A DNA stretch of 64,000 nt from an uncultured Acidimicrobiales bacterium (lineage in GTDB: Bacteria > Actinomycetota > Acidimicrobiia > Acidimicrobiales > SHLQ01): positions 116,114 through 180,113 of the forward strand of contig CALHYX010000035.1 of the NCBI GenBank assembly GCA_938041035.1, given 5' to 3'. The notes beneath the pieces were generated by a model that was not told the origin of the DNA, did no database searches, and was given only the letters and a program-made list of their open reading frames with translations. Below are positions 25,923 through 33,072 of this stretch, one piece after another. Made by a program: the position numbers and the translations under genes. Position 1 is the first letter of the stretch. The number at the start of each line of letters is the position of its first letter.

Positions 25923-26877
25923 GGAGATCCGTCAGGCCGGCCCCGAAGAACTCGATGCCATCGTCGAGCTCGCCGGCCTTGCCCTGGGTTGGCGGCCCGG
26001 TGAGCCGAATCGCGATCTGTTCGAGTGGAAGCACGTCACCAACGCGTTCGGCCCGTCGGCGCTGTGGGTTGCGGAGATCGACGGGGTGGTGGCCGGATTC
26101 CGAGCGCTGCTCCGGTGGGAGTTCGCCACGTCCGGTGGCGAGGTCGTGGCCGCGGTGCGACCGGTCGATACCGCCACCCACCCCGACTTTCGCGGCCGGG
26201 GGGTGTTTCGTCGGCTCACCGAGCGCGCCCTCGAGGCGGCGGAGGCCGACGGCGCGCAGTTCGTCTTCAATACCCCGAACGACCAGAGCCGACCCGGCTA
26301 TCTGAAGATGGGGTGGCAGGTGGCGGGCCGGGTCCCGATCGCCAGCCGACCATCGAGCGCCGGGGCGCTCCTCCGGATGGCCCGATCGCGCGAACCCGCC
26401 GCGAAGTGGTCGGAGCCAACCGCGCTGGGCACCGCGGCGGCCGCCGCGTTCGCCGACGAGGACAGCACCGTTCGGCTACTCGCGAACCTTCCCGTGCGCG
26501 CCGGTCTCGGCACCCACCGCAGCCCGACCTATCTGCGGTGGCGGTACGGCGGCCTCGACGCCCTGCACTACCGGGCGGTGCTGGCGGGTTCGAGCATCGC
26601 CGACGGCGTGGCGGTCGTACGACTGCGCCGACGCGGCGCCGGCCTCGAAGCGGTGCTCGCCGATCTCCTCGTGCCGAACCGCGCCGTGGCCGCCCAGCTC
26701 CGTAGGCGCATCCTGCACGAGTCGGGCGCCGACTATCTTCTCGCCGCCGGGGAGGCACCCCCCGGGTTCGCCCCGATGCCGGGCCAGGGGCCGATCCTCA
26801 CCACCCGGGACCTCGCTCACCCCGCTCCCCCGCTGGCCGGGCTGAACCTCACGCTCGGCGACGTCGAACTGTTCTGA
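25921..26877 (+). CDS. GNAT-like acetyltransferase of the exopolysaccharide locus
   Basis: A 318-residue protein with an N-terminal GNAT domain: the acetyl-CoA loop is HPDFRGRGVFRRLTERAL (about residues 87-104) and the fold ends with FNTPNDQSRPGYLKMGW. The C-terminal half is a second, diverged alpha/beta region containing YLRWRYGG, typical of GNAT proteins in polysaccharide clusters. It probably acetylates an amino sugar or related group. Transcribed divergently from the deacetylase, with the two start codons overlapping (CATG), and convergent with the next glycosyltransferase 12 nt away. Confidence 0.82.
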   Translation: MEIRQAGPEELDAIVELAGLALGWRPGEPNRDLFEWKHVTNAFGPSALWVAEIDGVVAGFRALLRWEFATSGGEVVAAVRPVDTATHPDFRGRGVFRRLTERALEAAEADGAQFVFNTPNDQSRPGYLKMGWQVAGRVPIASRPSSAGALLRMARSREPAAKWSEPTALGTAAAAAFADEDSTVRLLANLPVRAGLGTHRSPTYLRWRYGGLDALHYRAVLAGSSIADGVAVVRLRRRGAGLEAVLADLLVPNRAVAAQLRRRILHESGADYLLAAGEAPPGFAPMPGQGPILTTRDLAHPAPPLAGLNLTLGDVELF

Positions 26878-26889
26878 GCCCAGTGCTCG

Positions 26890-27978
26890 TCACGGTCGGC
26901 GAATCGCCTCTTCGAGCACGTTCTCCCAGGCGCGCGCCACCACGTCGATCTCGAAGCGTTCGAGGGCAAACGTGCGGGCCAGCCCACCGCGCCGGCCCCG
27001 CTCGCCCTCGTCGAGCAACGACCGGAACGCACCCGTGAGGCCGTCGCGGTCGTCGGGCCCCAGCAACCAACCGGTCTCACCGTCGACGACCAGCTCGCCG
27101 ATGGCGCCGACGGAGTTCGCCACCGTCGGGAGACCGCTGAACGAGGCTTCGATGATGACGCCGGGCATGTTCTCGGTTCGGCTCGCCATGGCAAACGCAT
27201 CGCCGGCCTGATAGATCCGCTCGGGATCGGGCACCGAACCGGCAAACCGGGCCGACACCGCTCGCTCGGCCGCCCGCCGCTGCAGGTCGGCCCGAGCGGG
27301 ACCGTCTCCGGCGATCAGCAGCGTCACCTCGGGAACATCGGCGGCCGCGTCGATCAATCGGTCGACGCCCTTCTCGGGCACGAGCGCGCCCACGACGGCC
27401 ACGACCACCGCGTCGGGGGCCAGATCGAACGACTCGCGGGCAGCCTGCCGCTGGTCGGGTGTGGGGGGCACGAACCGGGTGGCCGGCACCCCGTTGGGCA
27501 CCACCCGGATCTTCTCCGGCGCCACCCCGACGATCCGTTCGAGCTCGGTCGCCGCCCCCGGGGCCAGCGCCACCACCAGCCGGGACCGGCGCAGGTAGGC
27601 CGAGACCCGGAGTCGCCGAGATCGGGTGTTCACCCAGAAGGCGGTCTCACTGAGTTGGCGGGTGACAAACGGGTGACCGGCCCCCGCGCCCCGCCACCCT
27701 GTTGGGCCCATCCCGGCGACGGCGCAGGCCAGCACGGTCGTCGAACCATGGGCGATGGTGATGTCGCGACTCGCCATAAGCCGGCGGACCCGGGCATAGG
27801 TGGCCGGCGCTCGCCGATCGCCGCCGACCACGTCGACGTCGAGCCCACCCACCGAGCCCGCCCGCAGCGCGACGACCTCGGAGTCGATCCCCACGCGGCC
27901 GAACGCGTCGTGGAGATCGCTCGCGAAGACCTGCCCGCCGCGGCGGTCGGTATCGGAGATCAGGTGGAGCACGCGCAC
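26890..27978 (-). CDS. GT4-family glycosyltransferase
   Basis: A 362-residue GT-B enzyme: VLHLISDTDRRGGQVFASDL at the N-terminus, VGALVPEKGVDRLIDAA in the donor domain, and MASRTENMPGVIIEASFSGLPTVAN as the E(x7)E sugar-nucleotide region. GTG 27978 is taken as the start because it directly precedes the conserved first beta-strand. It stands alone on the minus strand between a GNAT gene and the epimerase. The specificity is unknown. Confidence 0.88.
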   Translation of the reverse strand: MRVLHLISDTDRRGGQVFASDLHDAFGRVGIDSEVVALRAGSVGGLDVDVVGGDRRAPATYARVRRLMASRDITIAHGSTTVLACAVAGMGPTGWRGAGAGHPFVTRQLSETAFWVNTRSRRLRVSAYLRRSRLVVALAPGAATELERIVGVAPEKIRVVPNGVPATRFVPPTPDQRQAARESFDLAPDAVVVAVVGALVPEKGVDRLIDAAADVPEVTLLIAGDGPARADLQRRAAERAVSARFAGSVPDPERIYQAGDAFAMASRTENMPGVIIEASFSGLPTVANSVGAIGELVVDGETGWLLGPDDRDGLTGAFRSLLDEGERGRRGGLARTFALERFEIDVVARAWENVLEEAIRRP

Positions 27979-28017
27979 GTTTGCAGTGTTGTAGATCGGC
28001 CGCCGCGGCGCGGCGAC

Positions 28018-28068
28018 CCTGGGCCATATGGCTCATCGGGAACCGATTCGAGCCGATGGAGAACGAGC
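28018..28068. promoter_or_regulatory. Intergenic element C (copy 1 of the CCTGGGCCATAYGGCTCA element)
   Basis: CCTGGGCCATATGGCTCA followed by a conserved tail to about 28068 lies between the divergent glycosyltransferase and epimerase genes. The core GCCATATGGC (28023-28032) is a perfect palindrome. A close copy with the same order of conserved blocks is at 36186-36236, just before the UDP-sugar dehydrogenase. Regulator binding is likely. Confidence 0.55.
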
Positions 28069-28111
28069 CGGGGAGAACCCGGCGTCCGTTCGCCCGAATC
28101 GAGATACGCGA

Positions 28112-29119
28112 ATGCCCGACCAGTCCTCCAGCCCCGCCAACCGCCCCACACATGACCCCACCAACAACCAGGGAGATAGCCCGTTACACGTCGTCGTCAC
28201 CGGCGGCGCCGGTTTCATCGGGGCCAACCTGTGCCGGTACCTCGGCGATCTGTCGGCGATCGGCTCGGTCGTCGCCTTCGACGACCTCTCGAGCGGGTTC
28301 GCCTCGAATCTCGACGGCGTCGATGCCGAGCTGGTGGTCGGATCCATTCTCGACACCGACGCCCTCAACACGGTGGTCGCCGACGCCGACGCCGTGGTCC
28401 ACCTGGCCGCTCGCCCTTCGGTGCCCCGCTCGGTTGCCGACCCGGTGCCGTCGCACGCCGCCAACGCCACCGGCACCGTCAACGTGCTCGAAGCGGCCCG
28501 CCGCGATCGGCTTCGCCAGGTCGTCATCGCCTCGTCGTCATCGGTCTACGGCGCCAACCCCTCGCTGCCCAAGCACGAGGGCCTGACCACCCGGCCGGTC
28601 AGTCCGTACGCCGCCTCCAAGCTTGCCGCCGAGGCCTACACCCTCGCCTACGGCCACTCCTATGACCTGCCGACGGTCGCCTTCCGGTTCTTCAACGTCT
28701 TCGGTCCCCTCCAGGCGGCCGGCCACGCCTACGCTGCCGTCGTGCCCGCCTTCGTCGACGCCGCCCTGCGCGGCGATCCGGTGACCGTGCACGGCGACGG
28801 CACCCAGAGCCGCGACTTCACGTTCGTGCGCACCGTGGCGGCCACGATCGCCTCGGCGATCACCCGCCGACTGAGCCACCCGGAGCCGCTCAACCTGGCG
28901 TTCGGCACCCGTACGTCGCTGCTCGAGGTCATCGACAAGATGTCCGAGCTCCTGGGCGAGCCGGTGGCCAAGACCCACATCGAGACCCGCGCCGGGGACG
29001 TTCCTCACTCCCAGGCCGACTCGTCCAACCTGCTCGCACTCTTCGGCGACATCGAACCCATCGACCTCGACACCGGTCTGAAGGAGACCATCGAGTGGAT
29101 GCGCACGGTGATCGATTGA
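28112..29119 (+). CDS. NAD-dependent sugar epimerase/dehydratase (GalE-like SDR)
   Basis: A 335-residue extended SDR. The NAD-binding TGGAGFIG is near residue 32, the catalytic Ser lies in ASSSSVYG and the YAASK segment gives the Tyr-Lys pair. RFFNVFGP and FTFVRTV fit UDP-sugar 4-epimerases of the GalE/WbpP type, so interconversion of UDP-GlcNAc/GalNAc or the glucose pair is likely. ATG 28112 is preferred to an ATG 28 codons upstream, which lies within the repeated intergenic element. The phosphoglycosyltransferase gene starts inside its 3' end. Confidence 0.88.
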   Translation: MPDQSSSPANRPTHDPTNNQGDSPLHVVVTGGAGFIGANLCRYLGDLSAIGSVVAFDDLSSGFASNLDGVDAELVVGSILDTDALNTVVADADAVVHLAARPSVPRSVADPVPSHAANATGTVNVLEAARRDRLRQVVIASSSSVYGANPSLPKHEGLTTRPVSPYAASKLAAEAYTLAYGHSYDLPTVAFRFFNVFGPLQAAGHAYAAVVPAFVDAALRGDPVTVHGDGTQSRDFTFVRTVAATIASAITRRLSHPEPLNLAFGTRTSLLEVIDKMSELLGEPVAKTHIETRAGDVPHSQADSSNLLALFGDIEPIDLDTGLKETIEWMRTVID

Positions 29120-29757
29120 TACCGCCACCCCATCGGTTCCAACGCCTGTTCGACCGAACCGTCGTTGTCGCCCTCGCCATCCCGGCGGCGGTGCTCGGCG
29201 CGGTGTCGGCTGTGTTGGTGAAGGCGACCAGTCCGGGACCGGTGGTTTTTCGCCAGACCCGCGTCGGCCGGGACGGGGCGGAATTCGAACTGCTCAAGCT
29301 GCGGACCATGGTCGCGGGCGACAACCCGATATTCCCCGACGAGAGCCGAATTACGGCCGTCGGCGCGGTGCTTCGCCGATCTTCGCTCGATGAGTTGCCC
29401 CAACTGGTGAACGTGTGGCGGGGCGACATGAGCATCGTCGGCCCGCGACCCACGTTGGCCTATCAGGTCGAGCGGTACGACGACCGACAACGCGGTCGCC
29501 TCGCGGTTCGCCCCGGATTGACCGGTCTCGCCCAGGTCGAGGGCCGCAACGCCCTCACGTGGGCCGAACGCATCGAGATGGACCTCGACTACATCGAACG
29601 CCGATCGCTGCGCCTCGATCTGCACCTGCTCGTGCGATCGTTGGCGGTCGTCGTTCGCGGTGGCGGTGCCACCGGCCACCCGGCCGATGACCCGTTGTCG
29701 CGGATCGAACCAGCGCCGCCCGAGACCGAGGCCGACCAGCTCCCTCGGGCGTCGTGA
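29095..29757 (+). CDS. Initiating sugar transferase, PglC/EpsL-like phosphoglycosyltransferase
   Basis: A 220-residue monotopic phosphoglycosyltransferase. It transfers a phospho-sugar, bacillosamine-type in PglC and EpsL, to undecaprenyl phosphate as the first membrane step. An N-terminal re-entrant hydrophobic segment (about 18-42) precedes KATSPGPVVFRQTRVG. The catalytic Asp-Glu pair is in RRSSLDELPQLVNVW, and GDMSIVGPRP and RPGLTGLAQVEGRN are family signatures. GTG 29095 is chosen because AAGGAG sits 8 nt upstream; it overlaps the epimerase by 25 nt. It shares GTGA with the acetyltransferase that follows. Confidence 0.92.
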   Translation: MDAHGDRLIPPPHRFQRLFDRTVVVALAIPAAVLGAVSAVLVKATSPGPVVFRQTRVGRDGAEFELLKLRTMVAGDNPIFPDESRITAVGAVLRRSSLDELPQLVNVWRGDMSIVGPRPTLAYQVERYDDRQRGRLAVRPGLTGLAQVEGRNALTWAERIEMDLDYIERRSLRLDLHLLVRSLAVVVRGGGATGHPADDPLSRIEPAPPETEADQLPRAS

Positions 29758-30383
29758 CCGCCGCCCGGCCCATCACGATCGTCGGCGCGGGCGGCCATGG
29801 CCGCGAGACGCTCGACATCGTGGAGGCGATCGCGGCCACGAACCCGGAACGGTTTCGCTTCGCCGGCTTCACCGACGACGGCGACCGCGACGGGTCGCTG
29901 CTGACGCGCCGAAACATCGCGGTGGAGCGAACGGTCGCCGAGCTCATCGAGTCGGATCTTCACTACGTCATCGCGATCGGTGACCCGAAAACCCGCGCCG
30001 AAGTCGGAAGCCGACTCGATCCCGACCGGGCGGCGCAACTCGTCCATCCGCTCGCCAGCGTGGGCTCCGATCACCGCTTCGGGCCCGGCGTGCTCCTGGC
30101 CGCCGGCGCCCGCGTCACCACCAACGTTCACCTCGGCGCCCACACCCACCTGAACCCCAACACCGTCGTCTCCCACGACAGCCGCATCGGTGACTATGTG
30201 AGCCTCTCGCCGGGCGCGGTGGTATGCGGCAACGTCACCATCGGCGACCGGGTGCTACTGGGCGCCGGAGCGGTCGTCCTCCCCGGATGCACCGTTGGTT
30301 CAGACGCGATCGTGGGTGCCGGCGCCGTCGTGGTCGACGATGTCGACTCCGGCCGTACCGTCGTGGGCACGCCGGCCCGCTGA
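29754..30383 (+). CDS. Sugar O/N-acetyltransferase, PglD/EpsM/NeuD-like
   Basis: A 209-residue protein with an N-terminal Rossmann-like nucleotide-sugar domain (IVGAGGHGRETLDIV) and a left-handed beta-helix of hexapeptide repeats from about residue 100. The catalytic-base region is VVSHDSRIGDYVSLSPG. In PglD and EpsM this enzyme acetylates the 4-amino group of the UDP-amino sugar to give UDP-diacetylbacillosamine. It overlaps the upstream PglC-like gene by 4 nt (GTGA). Its 3' end overlaps the convergent membrane-protein gene by 84 nt. Confidence 0.9.
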   Translation: MTAARPITIVGAGGHGRETLDIVEAIAATNPERFRFAGFTDDGDRDGSLLTRRNIAVERTVAELIESDLHYVIAIGDPKTRAEVGSRLDPDRAAQLVHPLASVGSDHRFGPGVLLAAGARVTTNVHLGAHTHLNPNTVVSHDSRIGDYVSLSPGAVVCGNVTIGDRVLLGAGAVVLPGCTVGSDAIVGAGAVVVDDVDSGRTVVGTPAR

Positions 30384-31184
30384 ACCCGTCAGGCCGCCGA
30401 GCACCCAACTGGACGCGAACGCGCCCAGCGACCAGAGCGCGGCGATGCCGATCGGCACCAGCCACCGGTCTTCGAGGCCGGCGGTGCGAGCGCTGCCGAT
30501 GCCGACGATGACCTGCACCATCACCAGCCCGCAGCGAGCGGCCCTACCGGTCCATGCTCGTCCGCCATCTCGTCCGCCATCTCGTCCGCCATCAGCACGG
30601 TGGGAGAACGCGGCAAGGGCCGGGAGTACCCCGAGGGAGCCCACGGCCCCGATGAGCGACGGGGCTCGACCCGATGCCCCGATGGTCGCGCTCACGGCCC
30701 AGGCGACGGACACGAGCAGCACCGCCGCCCATCCGATGCTCACCATCGTTTCCGCGGCTGCGGGTGGCGAGTCGTCCAACGAGTCCCCGCCTTCACGCAC
30801 GCCTGCGACCACCACCAACAGTGCGGCGGCGAGCATCACGGGCGCTTCGACGTCGGGGGTGGCGAGGGCGGTCGTACCGGCCGAGATCGCCAGCAGCCCG
30901 AGGGTCCACCGGGCGCCGAGCAGGCCCTCGACCCGCACCATCGTCCAGCCGATCAGGGCCGTCCCGACGACCAGCGCGAGCAGTTGCCACCAGCGAACGA
31001 GGCTGCCGAGCGCGGCCAGCGACCACACGATCGCCGCAGCCGATGCGACGGCGGCACCCACGGCCACCGGCAGCCACGCTGTGGCGGGGTGTGCTCGGAG
31101 CAGCCGGTGGCGCGACGAATAGGCGGCCAGAACACCGAGAACCCCGAAGGCGAGTCCGCTGAAAAGGTCAGCCAGGGGGACCAT
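30300..31184 (-). CDS. Polytopic membrane protein in the exopolysaccharide locus
   Basis: A 294-residue protein with seven or eight hydrophobic segments and no recognised motif. It is too short, with too few helices, for a Wzx flippase. A loop at about residues 195-212 has three Asp-Gly-Gly-Arg-like units encoded by three exact 12-bp repeats. It sits 5 nt downstream of the PglF-like gene on the same strand, so co-expression is probable. The 3' end overlaps the acetyltransferase gene by 84 nt, which is unusual for this compact region; a downstream frameshift or an unannotated earlier stop could not be seen. Confidence 0.65.
   Translation of the reverse strand: MVPLADLFSGLAFGVLGVLAAYSSRHRLLRAHPATAWLPVAVGAAVASAAAIVWSLAALGSLVRWWQLLALVVGTALIGWTMVRVEGLLGARWTLGLLAISAGTTALATPDVEAPVMLAAALLVVVAGVREGGDSLDDSPPAAAETMVSIGWAAVLLVSVAWAVSATIGASGRAPSLIGAVGSLGVLPALAAFSHRADGGRDGGRDGGRAWTGRAARCGLVMVQVIVGIGSARTAGLEDRWLVPIGIAALWSLGAFASSWVLGGLTGSAGRRAHDGTAGVDIVDHDGAGTHDRV
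30557..30592. repeat. Three exact copies of a 12-bp repeat inside a membrane-protein gene
   Basis: CTCGTCCGCCAT is repeated at 30557-30568, 30569-30580 and 30581-30592. The length is a multiple of three, so copy-number change would keep the reading frame of the minus-strand gene and add or remove four residues. Confidence 0.85.
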
Positions 31185-31189
31185 GGGAG

Positions 31190-33031
31190 TTAGTCGACGG
31201 CGATGCCGACATCGTGTCCGGACCGGGAGCCGAGCCGGGCGAGTTCGGCGACGAGGGCTTCGCGGTCGACGATCTCGTCGAGGTGGGTCAACCGATTCAC
31301 ATCGATCGGCGGTGCGGTCACGTGCGAGATCAGCGGGTGGGCCGGACGTTCGTCGGATTCGCCGTCGCCGAGCAGCACTTCGTGGAGCTTCTCCCCCGGT
31401 CGCAGCCCGGTGAACACGATGTCGATCGGGCGGTCGGCCTGGGCGACGAGTCGGCGGGCGACATCGAGGATCTTGACCGGTTCGCCCATGTCGAGCACCA
31501 GGGCTTCGCCGTCGCGACCCACGGCACCGGCCTGAATGACCAGCTGCGAGGCTTCCTGAACCGTCATGAAAAAGCGGGTCACGTCGGGGTGGGTGACCGT
31601 GATCGGGCCACCGGCGGCCACCTGGCGTTCAAAGGCACCGAGCATCGAACCGCGGCTGCCGAGCACGTTGCCGAACCGCACGCTCAGGTAGGTGCCTTCC
31701 CCTTCGGCGGCAACCGCGGCGGTCAGCCGTTCGGCCAGCCGCTTGGTGTAGCCGAGCACGCTCGAGGGGTCGGCGGCTTTGTCGGTGGAGACGTTCACAA
31801 ACCGCTCGACACCGTGAGCACGTGCAGCCAGCAGCGTGTTGTGGCTGCCCCAGACATTGGTTTTGAGCCCTTCGTCGGGGTACATCTCGAGCAGCGGCAG
31901 ATGCTTGAGGGCGGCGGCGTGAAACACCACCTCGGGCTCATGCTCGGCAAAGACGCGCATGACCCGGTCGCGGTCGCGGAGGTTGGCCACCACCAGGTCC
32001 CGGGTCTCGAGCAGGGCCCGGCCGTAGATCGACAGCTGGGTGGCGTGGAGCGCCGATTCATCGCGGTCGAGCATGATGAGCTTGGCCGGCGCGAACCGGT
32101 GGATCTGGTGGCACAGCTCCGATCCAATGGAGCCACCCGCACCGGTGACCAGCACCCGCTTACCGGTGAGATAGCCGGCGATGGCGTCGATGTCGGTGTC
32201 GATCTGGTTCCGGCCGAGAAGGTCGGCTTCGGTGAGCGGCCGGATGTCGGCGAGGTCGACCCGACCGTCGAAGATTTCGGCGACCTTGGGCAGGATGCAT
32301 ACCGAGATGTCGTGGTCGAGCGCCGCCTCGGACAGGTCGCGGACCAACTGCGAATGGGCGGAGGGCACGGCGACCACGAGGGTCGTGGCATCGAGGCGAG
32401 CGGCGACTGCGCCGAGATCGGCCGCCGTTCCGACGACGGGTACGCCCTGCAGTCGCAGGTTGCTCTTGTGCGGATCGTCGTCGAGCAGGCCGACCGGCAG
32501 GAAGGGGCTCTGGGGATTGCGCAGCATTACCCGCAACGCCTGCGCGCCGCCTTCGCCCGCGCCGAACACCAGCGCTCGCTCCGTCGGCTGGGCCGGGCGC
32601 AGGAACCGGTCGCTGAACAGCCGGTGGACGTAGCGCGCCGATGACATGGCGACCAGCGCGGCCGGGATCGCGGCGAGGCTGACGCTGGTCGGGACGAGAC
32701 GGAGGGGTGAGAACACCAGACCGAGCCCGGTGAGGGTGGCGCCGACCGTGGTCGCCGACAGCGCCAACGCGGCGACCTCGTCGAACGAACCGGTGCGCCA
32801 CCGCCCGCGGTACAGGCCGTAGAACACACCGGCGATCAGCTGCAGACCGGCGGCGACGGCCATGGCGACCGGTGCTTTCCAGTTCGCCCAATCGTCGAGG
32901 GTGAGATCGAAGCGCACCAGCATGGCGGCGGTGACACCGACCAGCCAGGCGGCACCGTCGACGAGCAGATGAACGAGGGTGCGGTGGCGACGAACGATGG
33001 ATCGAAAGGCGGCAACTCCCCGGGAACTCAT
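31190..33031 (-). CDS. NDP-sugar 4,6-dehydratase, PglF/EpsC/CapD-like
   Basis: A 613-residue membrane-bound dehydratase. Four N-terminal transmembrane helices (to about residue 125) are followed by a first Rossmann domain (FGAGEGGAQAL) and a catalytic SDR domain (VLVTGAGGSIGSEL). The STDKA motif supplies the Thr-Asp-Lys triad used by PglF to form UDP-4-keto-6-deoxy sugar from UDP-GlcNAc. Where SDRs have Tyr and PglF has Met, this protein has Leu (SSVLGYTK). ATG 33031 is preferred over the adjacent GTG 33034. It should provide the substrate for the EpsN/PglE-like aminotransferase. Confidence 0.92.
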   Translation of the reverse strand: MSSRGVAAFRSIVRRHRTLVHLLVDGAAWLVGVTAAMLVRFDLTLDDWANWKAPVAMAVAAGLQLIAGVFYGLYRGRWRTGSFDEVAALALSATTVGATLTGLGLVFSPLRLVPTSVSLAAIPAALVAMSSARYVHRLFSDRFLRPAQPTERALVFGAGEGGAQALRVMLRNPQSPFLPVGLLDDDPHKSNLRLQGVPVVGTAADLGAVAARLDATTLVVAVPSAHSQLVRDLSEAALDHDISVCILPKVAEIFDGRVDLADIRPLTEADLLGRNQIDTDIDAIAGYLTGKRVLVTGAGGSIGSELCHQIHRFAPAKLIMLDRDESALHATQLSIYGRALLETRDLVVANLRDRDRVMRVFAEHEPEVVFHAAALKHLPLLEMYPDEGLKTNVWGSHNTLLAARAHGVERFVNVSTDKAADPSSVLGYTKRLAERLTAAVAAEGEGTYLSVRFGNVLGSRGSMLGAFERQVAAGGPITVTHPDVTRFFMTVQEASQLVIQAGAVGRDGEALVLDMGEPVKILDVARRLVAQADRPIDIVFTGLRPGEKLHEVLLGDGESDERPAHPLISHVTAPPIDVNRLTHLDEIVDREALVAELARLGSRSGHDVGIAVD

Positions 33032-33040
33032 CACCCCGCA

Positions 33041-33069
33041 CCATCGGCCGATTGATGGTCATCGTGAGA
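33041..33069. promoter_or_regulatory. Intergenic element B (copy 2 of the paired CCATCGGCCGA element)
   Basis: CCATCGGCCGA, 8 nt, CATCGTGAGA, between the divergent dehydratase and DUF4012 genes. Both blocks and the spacing are identical to element A at 20725-20753, while the 8-nt spacer differs, so conservation is site-specific and not due to a recent long duplication. Confidence 0.55.
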
Positions 33070-33072
33070 CTT

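Noticed and set aside
30300..31184. Wzx flippase for the polysaccharide locus
   Set aside because: Only seven or eight helices in 294 residues, against 12-14 helices and over 400 residues in Wzx.
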